This document shows positions 35,033-44,114 of a DNA stretch of 64,000 nt, piece by piece. The notes under the pieces are model-generated. The model searched no databases and was not told the DNA's origin. It saw nothing but the letters and a program-made list of their open reading frames with translations. Within the stretch, counting starts at the first letter, position 1; every line of letters begins with the position of its first letter. Position numbers and translations under genes: made by a program. The stretch covers positions 1,116,001 to 1,180,000 of the forward strand of contig NZ_BAABRO010000001.1 of the NCBI RefSeq assembly GCF_039545035.1, given 5' to 3'. This stretch comes from Novipirellula caenicola (GTDB lineage: Bacteria > Planctomycetota > Planctomycetia > Pirellulales > Pirellulaceae).

Positions 35033-36457
35033 ATGAAACGTTCCATACTTAAATCTCTCTGCCGCTTCGCAACTTTGATCGCCTACGTGTTGATTTCCGG
35101 CGCGTTACAGGCACAAGCTCCGCAGGACCAAACGCAAAACAACCAGGGCTTTCGCCAAGGTCCACGTGGCGCCGGTCAAGGTCGCGCGGGACAGGGTCGC
35201 TCAGGTCAGGGACGTCTGGGGCAAGGACGAGGACAAGGGGCTGGACAAGCATCCCAGGGCGGCCGGCCTCGTGATCGCGTTCGTCCGCGTGACACCGAAT
35301 TCAACGAAAAATTTCCCATTGGTTCCGAACTGCCCGAGGACCTTCAGGTCTACAACGTCGCTCGCGAACTGGTGCCCGTGAATCGCATCTTCAAGTCGAA
35401 GTACACGGTGATCGTCGGTGGCTGTTTGACATGTCCCGAATTCCGTAATTCCTACCCCGAGATCGAGGCGGTCGCTCGCGACTTCAAAGACCAAGACGTT
35501 GACTTCTACTTCCTGTACCAATCGCTGACCCATCCAGAGAACTGGGGTTTCGTGCAACCGTCTTCGATCGAGGACCGATTTTCTCAAGTCGATCATGCCG
35601 AGGAGCTCTTGCAAACCGAAATTCCGTGGCTGACAGATCCGATTGACAACCAGTTGAAAACCTATTTCGTGCTGACGCCGAATTCTCAGTTCGTGTTCGA
35701 CCAATCAGGCAAAGTTGTGCATCGGAATTCGTGGGGACGCGGTTCAAGCCTTCGTGAGTCGCTGGAAACTTTGGTTGGCAAGCCGGAAACACTGACCACT
35801 GTCGAAGACTTGAACCTTCCGCGTTTCGAACGTCACCTCACCCCCAAAAATGAAATGCTGTTGGAGCGAGTGAGTGTGGAAGGAAAAGCGGTCCCGCTGC
35901 GTGTCGAATCGGGCGGCAAAAGCAATCCCGTCGCCGCGTTGCGTTCAAACGATTTCAATCCGTCCAACCGTTATGTCAAACTTCGTCCCGAAGCGGACCA
36001 ACAATTGATCGAAACCGGAACGGGAACATTGTACCTTGGCTTTCGCCAAGACCCTGTGTTGGGAGCCAGTTGGAATAACCTGGCCAGTCCACCGGAGTAC
36101 AAAATCGTTGCCGAAGGTGCAACGGTCTCACCCGCTACGGGGCAAGCCAAACGATTGGAAGTCGAATCGGACGATGAGCCCCGCGAGTTCTTGATCAATG
36201 TGAAAGACTGGGACACGGACGAACCGATTACAGTAAAGATTCAGTACTTTGCATGCAACAAAGAAAAGGGCTGGTGCCAGTCGGTCGGGCAGGAATTCAC
36301 CGTCTGGCTGGACGAAGATGAATCGGCTGGCATGGTCAACGGGCGTAGTCATTTTCCAGGCGGTCGTGGCGGCGCACGTCAGGGAGGCCAGGGCGGAATG
36401 GGAGCGGGAGCAAGGCCGAGCGGACGCGGCGGCCAGAGACCATCGGGGCGGCAATAG
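35033..36457 (+). CDS. Secreted deiodinase/thioredoxin-like protein with Gly/Arg/Gln-rich termini
   Basis: 474 residues. Signal peptide ends near residue 28 (GALQAQ). Residues 35-85 are a Gln/Gly/Arg low-complexity stretch; residues 100-250 form a thioredoxin-like domain with Cys131-Leu-Thr-Cys134-Pro in TVIVGGCLTCPEF, followed by DFYFLYQSLTHPENWG. This is the pattern of iodothyronine-deiodinase-like proteins, with Cys134 where animal enzymes have selenocysteine. Residues 330-445 resemble a DsbD-alpha-like domain (VKIQYFACNKEKGWC). The C-terminus is Gly/Arg-rich again. Redox activity is plausible; dehalogenation is not shown. Confidence 0.75.
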   Translation: MKRSILKSLCRFATLIAYVLISGALQAQAPQDQTQNNQGFRQGPRGAGQGRAGQGRSGQGRLGQGRGQGAGQASQGGRPRDRVRPRDTEFNEKFPIGSELPEDLQVYNVARELVPVNRIFKSKYTVIVGGCLTCPEFRNSYPEIEAVARDFKDQDVDFYFLYQSLTHPENWGFVQPSSIEDRFSQVDHAEELLQTEIPWLTDPIDNQLKTYFVLTPNSQFVFDQSGKVVHRNSWGRGSSLRESLETLVGKPETLTTVEDLNLPRFERHLTPKNEMLLERVSVEGKAVPLRVESGGKSNPVAALRSNDFNPSNRYVKLRPEADQQLIETGTGTLYLGFRQDPVLGASWNNLASPPEYKIVAEGATVSPATGQAKRLEVESDDEPREFLINVKDWDTDEPITVKIQYFACNKEKGWCQSVGQEFTVWLDEDESAGMVNGRSHFPGGRGGARQGGQGGMGAGARPSGRGGQRPSGRQ

Positions 36458-36727
36458 CCCGCCGGAATATTCCGCCCGCAATGCCGCTAGCCAGAGCGTC
36501 GATCATGGCGTCCACCGTCTGGCGACGGTGGCTACAATTCAAACCCGTCAGACCGACTCGGCAGCGGAAGCCGATCGACGAAGGACGAGATTCGTTCGGA
36601 GGATGTGGCATGGGAGTTGCAAATGCAAATAGAGGTTACGATACACAAGCCGTGAAAGGCCCGCCGAGGAGACGCTGTCTTCTTGATCGGCTACCGATCC
36701 CGATGGTTCGCGACGGAGATTTGTTCG

Positions 36728-37129
36728 ATGGATGCCGCGTTGATTGCCTTGACCGACCGAGGAGTTCGCTTCACGTTCCTTGGTGAAGCTTTTCGAAGTC
36801 GGCAAAAGATTCCCAACGAGGACATCGTCGATATCAACTTCAACCAAGTGGAGGTCTCCGATGCCGACGTCGAAGCGCTGTTGCCGCTTTCGAATCTGGA
36901 AGGGATCAGCTTCTGGAAGACCGGCATTTCGGATCACGCGATCGAGATGATCGCACAGCTCCCTAAACTTATTCGACTGAACCTGTGCGGGACGCAAGTC
37001 ACCGACGCATCGGTTCCCACGCTGGTTGGCATGACGCTGAACTACATCGACGTCGCCGACACGCAGATCACCCCGGATGGAGTCGCAGCACTTCGCGCGG
37101 GATTGCCCGATGCCGAGATCCTCGCTTAA
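36728..37129 (+). CDS. Leucine-rich repeat protein
   Basis: 133 residues from ATG 36728 (GGAGA at 36715-36719). Four LRR-like units: IVDINFNQVEVSDADVEALL, LEGISFWKTGISDHAIEMIA, LIRLNLCGTQVTDASVPTLV and LNYIDVADTQITPDGVAALR. No signal peptide from this start. LRR proteins bind other proteins; partner unknown. Confidence 0.7.
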   Translation: MDAALIALTDRGVRFTFLGEAFRSRQKIPNEDIVDINFNQVEVSDADVEALLPLSNLEGISFWKTGISDHAIEMIAQLPKLIRLNLCGTQVTDASVPTLVGMTLNYIDVADTQITPDGVAALRAGLPDAEILA

Positions 37130-37437
37130 ACGCAAGAAGACGGCAAAGCCAGTCGGTCGGGTGGCATGCAAGTCGAAACATCGAAACAATGTGCGGTCTC
37201 ATGGCTCCGCCGCTGACCCTCTTGTCCTTGCCCCTCTTGTCCCTGCCATTCATCGTCGTTTCCGATTGAGTAAGTTCCCGCAGGTGCGATCCGCGAGTGG
37301 GCGGACGGCTGACGTGGCGTCGGTCGCCTCTGCTGTTTGGTCATTCTACCGATACGTGCTCAGAATGCTCTGATCCCGTAAACTCGGAACCGACCTAAAA
37401 ACACTGCAACTTACGACTTGTCCGCTGAGGAAAATTC
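37130..37437. other. Intergenic region, nothing recognised
   Basis: 308 bp between the LRR gene and the next + strand gene. Open frames on both strands lack coding character; no repeat family or clear promoter is visible. Confidence 0.4.
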
Positions 37438-38436
37438 ATGAATGGTCACACTTTCACTACTGCGATCGCGACGACAGTTCTGCTCGCCATCAACGCGGTA
37501 ACCCACCCAGTGGCTGACGCGCAGGAACGGGACGCTACCCCCGTTCAGCCGTCGTTCACACAGGGCGAGGCTCAATCGGACATTGTCAAGCTGTTCCAAT
37601 GGAAGGGAAACAATCCACGTACGGCAAATGTTGGAACGATCAAGTCGGAAGATGGGGCGGAGTGGACGGTGCCAGCCAAAACGCATTTCCAATCGGCGAC
37701 CAAGGCGGCCGACCTGTACAACGAAGCAACTGGGGTTGAGCCAGCCGGAATTTCCGAGGTTGATCTGGAAACGGTTCCGGTGATCGACGCAGGCGGCGAC
37801 GAGACATTCACAGCTTACGTTTTTGGCGACAACTATTTCGAGTTCTACGTGAACGGAAAACTGCTGGCGGTCGATGCCGTTCCGATGACTCCGTTTAACA
37901 GTAGCGTTATTCGTTTCAAAGCCGAGCGACCGTTCACCATTGCGATCATGGGCGTTGATTGGGAGGAACGACTGGGACTGGGATTTGAAAAGTTCAAAGG
38001 TGCACCGTTTCACCAAGGAGACGCCGGATTGGTAGCAGTTGTCAAAGACGCCGCAGACGAAACCGTTTCGATCACCGACGCGAACTGGAAAGCACAAACG
38101 TTTTACACGGCGCCCCTCAAGACCAAGGAATGCCTTGAACTCAATGGAGCCATTCGGGACAGCTCAAAGTGCAGCACCGAAGACACCGCAGACGGTACCG
38201 CTTACTTCGCAGCCCACTGGCCGATGCCGGAAGGATGGGCCGCTGCCGATTTCGACGATAGCGAATGGCCAAACGCAGTCACCTATACCAATGACTTTGT
38301 TGGAGTCGAAAACAAGCCGGCGTACACGAATTTCACTGATCTGTTTGACGCCCCCCAATCCGATGCACAATTCATTTGGTCATCGAGTCTGGTGCATGAC
38401 AATTTGGTGTTAATGCGAACAACCGTTGGCAAGTAA
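37438..38436 (+). CDS. Secreted hypothetical protein
   Basis: 332 residues with a signal peptide (residues 1-30, ending VADAQ). Soluble beta-rich sequence containing DNYFEFYVNGKLLAVD and a later WAAADFDDSEWPNAVTYT, patterns seen in galactose-binding/jelly-roll domains of planctomycete secreted proteins. Two Cys (KECLELNGAIRDSSKC) may form a disulfide. Family not recognised. Confidence 0.75.
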   Translation: MNGHTFTTAIATTVLLAINAVTHPVADAQERDATPVQPSFTQGEAQSDIVKLFQWKGNNPRTANVGTIKSEDGAEWTVPAKTHFQSATKAADLYNEATGVEPAGISEVDLETVPVIDAGGDETFTAYVFGDNYFEFYVNGKLLAVDAVPMTPFNSSVIRFKAERPFTIAIMGVDWEERLGLGFEKFKGAPFHQGDAGLVAVVKDAADETVSITDANWKAQTFYTAPLKTKECLELNGAIRDSSKCSTEDTADGTAYFAAHWPMPEGWAAADFDDSEWPNAVTYTNDFVGVENKPAYTNFTDLFDAPQSDAQFIWSSSLVHDNLVLMRTTVGK

Positions 38437-38683
38437 CCGAAAGAACCAAAGCACGAATCAAGCAAGACATGTCGGAACAGGCAGGGGGTTTCCGGTGCAT
38501 TAGCCGTTCGGAGCAACGCGAGGAAGCATTTCGGAGTCGTGTTTTGCCAGCTCATCACAACCCGGACGCGTCAGTTTTGAAGTTGCGCGTTTATCACAAC
38601 CCGAATCATAAGCGAGGGACCGAGTCCAAGATCGAGATTCTCTTTTACGCATCTTGATGTCGCGTTTTTCGATGTTCTCCGGG

Positions 38684-38890
38684 CCAAAGGCCCAGCAATT
38701 TGCCTAGCCTGGTCCAATGGGCCAGGTTTGCGATGCCAAGACACCTAAGGGCCAACGGCCCGGCCATTTACCAGCCGACGTCAGTAGATCCGAGTAAACG
38801 GCCGGGCCGTTGGCCCTTCAGTTCACTGGTTTTCTTGGTCCCAGCCCGTTGGGCTGGGCTAGGTTAACGTCCGGGGCTTTGCCCCTAAAT
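38684..38890. repeat. Complex palindromic repeat
   Basis: Arms at 38747-38765 and 38800-38818 form a perfect 19-bp inverted repeat (AAGGGCCAACGGCCCGGCC). Flanking shorter complements (CCTAGCC/GGCTAGG, GGGCCAAAGGCCC) extend the fold. It is intergenic with no coding capacity. Confidence 0.75.
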
Positions 38891-38970
38891 ACGGAAGCGC
38901 ATCTTCAAAACTTACGCATTCGGGTTGTAGAAATTGCTTTGCGGCGTTTGCCGATGTGGCCAATGGGATT

Positions 38971-39090
38971 TCACCCGACGAGTCCTGCCTACCAGCTTAT
39001 GCTACGCTAAGGACCGACGGAGCCATAACGGTCGTAGCAACGTTCGCCCGAGCGTGAATCCACCGTCGGGTGACGTCCGCTACGTAGCAT
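38971..39090. repeat. Second palindromic repeat, nested arms
   Basis: TCACCCGACG (38971-38980) pairs with CGTCGGGTGA (39064-39073), and ATGCTACG (38999-39006) with CGTAGCAT (39083-39090), giving interleaved inverted repeats. It lies in the 784-bp spacer before 39221. Confidence 0.55.
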
Positions 39091-39220
39091 CAACCGCCAT
39101 TTAAACATCCGACGGGCCTTTGCTGGACATGCAAAACCCAACGAAGACATGTGTTGCTCATTTCGATAACGCTGAGCGTCGATTCGGCGGTGACTCTCAA
39201 TCGCGAATGAAACGAAGAAG

Positions 39221-39871
39221 ATGACCACTCCTAAGCAAAAGCTGCTGAAATTTACCCTGATCCTGATAGGGCTTGGCTTGGTTTTCTACTTCGGCGGTCG
39301 CACGCTGGAATCGTATCGTCAATTGCGGTTTATCCAAGAACAGGGTTTTGACACCGGTGACGCGGACGTCGACGCCATTCACCCTTGGATGACGATCCAT
39401 TTTATTGCCGCAGCCTACGCGGTCCCGCAAGAATACATCTACGCCGAATTGGGGGTCAACGCAACCGAACGCCGCCGCAATATTGATGTCAAGCATTTGA
39501 ACGAGGAACTCGGTTTGGGACGTTCGGAAACCGGCGATTACCCGGCCGTCATCGACCGTCTGCGACAGATCATTCTGGCCTATCACAAAGATCCTGTCGC
39601 GACCGGTCTAAGCGACGTACGTCGCTGGATGACACTCGAGTACATCGCGAATAGCTCAGGGATCCCGATTACCACGATCGTTGACGAACTCGGACTGGAC
39701 GCGTTAGCGTCCCAGGAATCACCCTCGAGTGAATCAGGCAGTGACGATGAGGTTTACATTCACAAGCCCTTGGATGTACTGGCCAACGAACTGCGATATC
39801 CTCGTGGCCCTCGCGGCTTGATCGAGGATATCCAGGCCCTCATCGCTCGGCATGCACAGGAGGTGCAATGA
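39221..39871 (+). CDS. Membrane-anchored helical-repeat protein preceding DedA
   Basis: 216 residues. One transmembrane helix (about 9-27), then three copies of a short helical motif: HPWMTIHFIAAAYAVPQEYI, VRRWMTLEYIANSSGIPITT and KPLDVLANELRYPRGPRGLI. Similar helical units occur in other bacterial proteins associated with DedA-type transporters or ferredoxin-like proteins; I cannot name the family. The stop overlaps the DedA gene (ATGA), so the two probably act together at the membrane. Confidence 0.7.
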   Translation: MTTPKQKLLKFTLILIGLGLVFYFGGRTLESYRQLRFIQEQGFDTGDADVDAIHPWMTIHFIAAAYAVPQEYIYAELGVNATERRRNIDVKHLNEELGLGRSETGDYPAVIDRLRQIILAYHKDPVATGLSDVRRWMTLEYIANSSGIPITTIVDELGLDALASQESPSSESGSDDEVYIHKPLDVLANELRYPRGPRGLIEDIQALIARHAQEVQ

Positions 39872-40536
39872 GTTTGTCGCTTGCACCGCTGATTGAACAG
39901 ATCCTCACCTGGATCGCCGCGTACGGCCTGCTCGCACTAGGTCTATCGATTTTTGCAGCCGCTGTCGGAGTTCCGCTGCCCAGCACGCTGTTTGTGATCG
40001 CGGCAGGGGCGTTCGTGCGACAAGGTGTTTTGGATGAGGTGTTGACTCCGATTTGTATCCTTGCCTGTGTCGTGCTGGGTGACGTGGTTTCGTTTGGTAT
40101 GGGCCGCTATGCTCGCATCAGCATCGAACGTCGCTTCGGAGGACGGCGGTCGTGGCGGCGTGCGCGATCCGCACTGCTGAATCGGGGTGGAGTCGCAATC
40201 TATCTCACTCGCTGGATGCTCACCGCGTTCGCAGTTCCCACCAACTTGGCAGCCGGCGGCGGTGGCTATCCCTTTGTCCGTTTTCTCGCCTTCGATGTGG
40301 CAGGCGAAGTGACCTGGATTCTCGTTTTCGGCGGGCTCGGCTATGCCTTTGGCAGTGAATGGGAGGTGATCGGCAGCTTGGCCAGCGACTTTAGCGGCCT
40401 GCTGGTGGGCATCGTGTTCGTCCTGGCCGGCGTGTATTTCCTGTTAAAGCGAAAACGTCCAACGCAAGTGCGATTCAGAAAATGGAAACGCAAAGATCAA
40501 AGCGAAGAACTCGACAATCAAGAGTTGCAACGCTGA
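39868..40536 (+). CDS. DedA/VTT-domain membrane protein
   Basis: 222 residues. VPLPSTLFVIAAGAFVRQG, a GDVVSFGMGRYA segment and FLTRWM-like LTRWMLTAFAVPTNLAAGGG match the VTT/DedA core, with further helices and a basic C-terminal tail. DedA proteins include undecaprenyl-phosphate and phospholipid flippases. Cotranscribed with the preceding helical-repeat gene. Confidence 0.88.
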   Translation: MSLSLAPLIEQILTWIAAYGLLALGLSIFAAAVGVPLPSTLFVIAAGAFVRQGVLDEVLTPICILACVVLGDVVSFGMGRYARISIERRFGGRRSWRRARSALLNRGGVAIYLTRWMLTAFAVPTNLAAGGGGYPFVRFLAFDVAGEVTWILVFGGLGYAFGSEWEVIGSLASDFSGLLVGIVFVLAGVYFLLKRKRPTQVRFRKWKRKDQSEELDNQELQR

Positions 40537-40718
40537 GAGGTTCGCGACAACTAGGTATGTCCAGCAATTGATTCCGGATGACCACACTAAACGACTTTTC
40601 GGGACCTGTCTACGTTGGAGAGTCGTGCCAGCATGAATAAAACTCCCGCAGTGCGGCATGGACAACGCCACCCGCAGCTAACAGCCTTTGATCGTGCTGA
40701 CACCCTATAATTCAACGC

Positions 40719-40845
40719 TGTGTAACATCTTCTCGTAGCTACCTTCGCCAGAAGGTGGTGATTCGTTTTTGGGCGGCAAACATCCACGCTCTGGCGAGCG
40801 CAGCTACGAAACGCAAATGTGAAGCATTTTCTCGTAGCTACCAGA
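40719..40845. mobile_element. MITE-like palindromic element, copy 2 (rearranged)
   Basis: Left end CAACGCTGTG from 40715, internal palindrome GTAGCTACCTTCGCCAGAAG versus CTCTGGCGAGCGCAGCTAC. A second left end (TGTGAAGCATTTTCTCGTAG) begins near 40818 instead of the right end, so it looks like one element truncated by or fused to another. Confidence 0.65.
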
Positions 40846-40934
40846 GATTGGCTAACAGCGTTTAGCTCCATTGGTGCATGCGAAATCCGATAGACTGGTC
40901 AACGACTACATCGCTTTTCTGTAGGAACTCGCTG

Positions 40935-41405
40935 ATGACCAATATCAACGTCGTGACGGGCGACCTACTCGATCAAGACGTCGAGGTCATCGTCAACGCC
41001 TGGAATCGAAACATCATTCCATGGTGGCTGCTGCTTCCTCAAGGCGTCTCCGGAGCGATCAAGCGTCGTGCTGGATATGCACCGTTTCGCGAACTCGCCA
41101 AGCACGGTCCGATTCCGCTCGGCGGGGCCGTGCTAACCAGTGCGGGCAAGCTGCCATTCAAAGCCATCATCCACGTGGCCGGCATCAGCATGACATGGCG
41201 GTCCAACGAACGGTCGATTCGTGATTCTTGTCGAAATGCGTTGGCGATGGCCGAGCAAAAGCAATTTACTTCGATTGCGTTGCCACTGATTGGTGCGGGC
41301 ACGGGTGGCGGGTCGACCAGCGCCGTACTTGCTATGATGAAGGTTGAGCTCGCAACGGTTCGCTTCGCAGGGCGAATCGTGATCGTCCAATTCAAGAAAG
41401 ACTGA
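40935..41405 (+). CDS. Macro-domain protein
   Basis: 156 residues from ATG 40935, one macro domain. INVVTGDLLDQDVEVIVNAW corresponds to the NAAN-type ADP-ribose-binding strand, and PLIGAGTGGGS to the second phosphate-binding loop. Macro domains bind or hydrolyse ADP-ribose and its derivatives. The usual NAAN reads NAWN here. First gene of a compact three-gene operon with another macro domain (19 bp downstream) and a phosphatase. Confidence 0.85.
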   Translation: MTNINVVTGDLLDQDVEVIVNAWNRNIIPWWLLLPQGVSGAIKRRAGYAPFRELAKHGPIPLGGAVLTSAGKLPFKAIIHVAGISMTWRSNERSIRDSCRNALAMAEQKQFTSIALPLIGAGTGGGSTSAVLAMMKVELATVRFAGRIVIVQFKKD

Positions 41406-41424
41406 CAAAACAGGTTCCACGGAA

Positions 41425-41946
41425 ATGCAAATCAACCTCCAAGTTGGCGATGTGCTGAGAGTGCCCGCGGACGGGTTGATCTCTACCGCAAACCCTTGGC
41501 TGAATCTTTCCGGCGGCGTCAATGGAGCGATCCTTTCGGCGGTTGGGCCGACGATTCAACAAGAACTGCACTCCTACCTGAAACGTCATGGCATCTCGGC
41601 GGTGCCAGCGGGAAGCGTCGTCCAAAGCAACGCCGGAGACCTGCCGTTCGATTACATTCTGCATGCCGTCGCAATCGACCCGTTCTACGATTCGTCCATT
41701 AAACTTGTCCGTCAGACCGTGTTTGCCGCTTTGGAAATGGCCATCAAAGCAGGAGCGAAGACGATCTCGATGCCGACCCTGGCCACCGGGTACGGCCCAT
41801 TGTCGATCGCTGATTTTGGAACCGCGGTGGCACCGCTTGTAGGTGAACCTAGGTTCGATGGACTTTCATTGACCATCGTCGTCCGCACAGCCGAGCATCA
41901 ATCCGAGCTCGCTGACGCGATTTCAGCGGCACGAGTTCAAGCGTAA
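41425..41946 (+). CDS. Second macro-domain protein
   Basis: 173 residues. INLQVGDVLRVPADGLISTA then NPWLNLSGGVNGAIL is the first ADP-ribose loop and MPTLATGYGPLS the second. It differs strongly from the upstream macro protein, so it is not a recent duplicate. 10 bp separates it from the phosphatase gene. Substrate unknown. Confidence 0.85.
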   Translation: MQINLQVGDVLRVPADGLISTANPWLNLSGGVNGAILSAVGPTIQQELHSYLKRHGISAVPAGSVVQSNAGDLPFDYILHAVAIDPFYDSSIKLVRQTVFAALEMAIKAGAKTISMPTLATGYGPLSIADFGTAVAPLVGEPRFDGLSLTIVVRTAEHQSELADAISAARVQA

Positions 41947-41956
41947 AGGCAACCGC

Positions 41957-42613
41957 ATGAAGTACGGGTTCCTCTTTCTGTTGTTGGCGGTGGCACTATC
42001 AATCACTGCCGCTCGCGTTGGTCCGTGGGCGTGGCTACTTTTTTATCCCGCGTTTTCGTTTGGTGTCGTTGCAGCGGCGTACTTGCACTCGGCCCCCGGT
42101 GTCTTTGGCAAACGTTTTGACGGCGGACGTTCCCGACTCGGAACGCTGCTGGTGTTTCCCTATGTCGTGTACGTTGCCGCCGTGTGGCATCTGGTTCGGC
42201 TACTTTCGCGAGAGCCAAAGCTGAGCTCGCTCGGCAAAGATTTGATTCTTTCCAGACGACTGCTTGCACACGAACTACCGGATAACATCCCGTCGGTGGT
42301 CGACTTGACTTGTGAATTCACGGAACCGAAGCGTGATTGGATGCTTCAGTCGTACACTTGTTATCCCATGCTGGATGGTTCCGCAGCGACTTCGGAGGAA
42401 CTTCGACAGCTTGCCGCGGAAATCAATGACATGCCAAAGCCGGTTCTGATTCATTGCGCCCAAGGTCACGGCCGAACCGGCCTTGTTGCTTCAGCGGTTC
42501 TGCTTGTTTCGGGAAAAGCAAATACCGCTGCAGACGCAATCGCGATGGTCCAGTCGGCCCGCCCCGGTGTTGAATTGAATCCATTGCAGAGGTCTGTCTT
42601 AGAGCAGATCTAG
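41957..42613 (+). CDS. Membrane-anchored dual-specificity-type phosphatase
   Basis: 218 residues. Two hydrophobic segments near residues 2-20 and 55-75, then a DSP domain with the catalytic CX5R loop HCAQGHGRTG at about 166-175 and an upstream Asp-containing loop region (VDLTCEFTEPK). The C-x5-R signature is intact, so it should be catalytic. Similar bacterial DSPs act on protein phosphotyrosine, phosphoinositide-like lipids or small phosphates. Operon with two macro proteins suggests a phosphorylated ADP-ribose-related substrate; this is inference. Confidence 0.85.
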   Translation: MKYGFLFLLLAVALSITAARVGPWAWLLFYPAFSFGVVAAAYLHSAPGVFGKRFDGGRSRLGTLLVFPYVVYVAAVWHLVRLLSREPKLSSLGKDLILSRRLLAHELPDNIPSVVDLTCEFTEPKRDWMLQSYTCYPMLDGSAATSEELRQLAAEINDMPKPVLIHCAQGHGRTGLVASAVLLVSGKANTAADAIAMVQSARPGVELNPLQRSVLEQI

Positions 42614-42758
42614 TGAGCGACGACTTGAGTTCCGGATCAATTGGTGCCGGATCAATCGATGTCGGATGCTCGGGGTTCGCTCGCACAATTTCGCACACAA
42701 CTTCTCGGAGGTCCCCAACACCCTCGATGCTCATTAGAGGACCGCCACTGCTTTGCGA

Positions 42759-43694
42759 TCACTCGACAAGTGTCGGAAACATCATCGTGCCGTCCTCTCG
42801 AAAGTTCAGGTCAAAGACGAGGCATCCGATATCGTTGATCACCTCATCTCGCTCTATTAGGATCGTGTCGAAGACGATTGGTTCAGGAATTAGAACGTCC
42901 GCCTGCTCGCGATTATCGATCGCGGGCACTCCCGGCAATAACGGAGGGTTCTTGTCGAGCACCTTGATCGTTGGACTGGTGTACAACACCGGCGTGATAT
43001 GCAGGAAGTAGTTTCGATAGGCCGTGCTTTCGGGGTGCCCAGGAATGATGCGATCCTTTGCACCGTCTGGCAAAATAGCCATTCCCAACGATTCCAAGTC
43101 CGTTACCAGCACCTCACTACCTAGATACTCGGAATCGAATCCATCACCGATCAGCGTGTCGATGCCGAGACCGCCAACGAAACTCACCTGATCGACTCCT
43201 ACACTGCTTAGAAAGTCGAATCCGTCATCGCCATAGAGGATGAAGTGTAATCGATCATAAGTATTCAGCGGAGGCCCGTCGGAGTAATCCTTTGCAAGCG
43301 AAATCCAGTCGTTGCCACCGGCGCCAGAAACGATGATTTTGAGAGCAGAACCCAGCCCCATGCTCATCGACGGCACGTCTTCATCGAAGGGATCGGGCGG
43401 CAGGTCACGTTCGCGAATTGAACCGACGCTTTCGCCATTGACGCGAAAGCGAATTCGATCGTCGTCGATTTCAATCGTGATTTTATCGTCATCGGGAGTC
43501 CCCACCAGTACGATCGTGTTCTCCATCCAGTCGTCGACCAGTTCAATGCCATCAACGTCTTCGGACGCAGCCGGCAAGACGTCCGAGAGTGAGGGCAAAT
43601 CTTCAGCACGCAGTGACATCTCACTGTCGATCGCCCAGGTGAACAATACCCCGACCATGATAAGGCAGACACGAAAACTCTGTTGAGTGAACAT
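42759..43694 (-). CDS. Secreted acidic protein with RTX-like segments
   Basis: 311 residues from ATG 43694 (AGGAG 6 bp upstream). Signal peptide about 1-30. Asp/Gly-rich turns such as GAGGNDWISL, GDDGFDFLSSVG and GGLGIDTLIGDGFDS recall hemolysin-type calcium-binding repeats. The C-terminal half (VLVTDLESLGMAILPDG onward) is not repeat-like. Probably exported and calcium-binding; function unknown. Confidence 0.75.
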   Translation of the reverse strand: MFTQQSFRVCLIMVGVLFTWAIDSEMSLRAEDLPSLSDVLPAASEDVDGIELVDDWMENTIVLVGTPDDDKITIEIDDDRIRFRVNGESVGSIRERDLPPDPFDEDVPSMSMGLGSALKIIVSGAGGNDWISLAKDYSDGPPLNTYDRLHFILYGDDGFDFLSSVGVDQVSFVGGLGIDTLIGDGFDSEYLGSEVLVTDLESLGMAILPDGAKDRIIPGHPESTAYRNYFLHITPVLYTSPTIKVLDKNPPLLPGVPAIDNREQADVLIPEPIVFDTILIERDEVINDIGCLVFDLNFREDGTMMFPTLVE

Positions 43695-44114
43695 CGTCAA
43701 CTCCTAATTTGTACGCGTATTTGGCAGCGAATGAGTCTGTAACAAACAAAGCGTGACCGAAACGAAGGTGTTACACGCATTGGAAAGAAAATTCGCAAGC
43801 GGATGCTTCCATCAGAAAAAAATGCCGACTGGCGGACGAACAAAACCACGAAAAATCGAGCGATCCGCCACGCCATCGACGAAGAGGACCGACTGCAAGT
43901 CCTTCCCCCACGCCTGTCTTGCCTTGGAGTTGGGCGATCGTGGCCGCCTCAGGATTTCCGCAAGTCGTAGCGAGCACTACAGAAGGTTCGCCGACTGAAT
44001 TGCCGTCAAATGATGGCATCTGCGTTCCGTACGCTGCGCTCGCCACTTGGTGTTATCATGAAACGTCACCCTGTGGTTCATCGATATGTGAGCTTGTATC
44101 ACGCCGAGAATGAA
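43695..44114. other. Intergenic region, nothing recognised
   Basis: 420 bp between divergent genes. An 81-codon + strand frame (43753-43998) overlaps opposite-strand frames and shows no coding character. No clear promoter or repeat. Confidence 0.4.

Noticed and set aside
36486-36535. Possible fourth MITE-like palindrome (CCACCGTCTGGCGACGGTGG)
   Set aside because: Only a short stem resembles the family; terminal repeats are absent, so chance similarity cannot be excluded.
36548-37189. 213-codon - strand frame
   Set aside because: Antisense to the LRR gene, whose repeat pattern is clear; the opposite frame has no domain.
37411-38097. 228-codon - strand frame
   Set aside because: Antisense to the secreted protein with a clear signal peptide at 37438.
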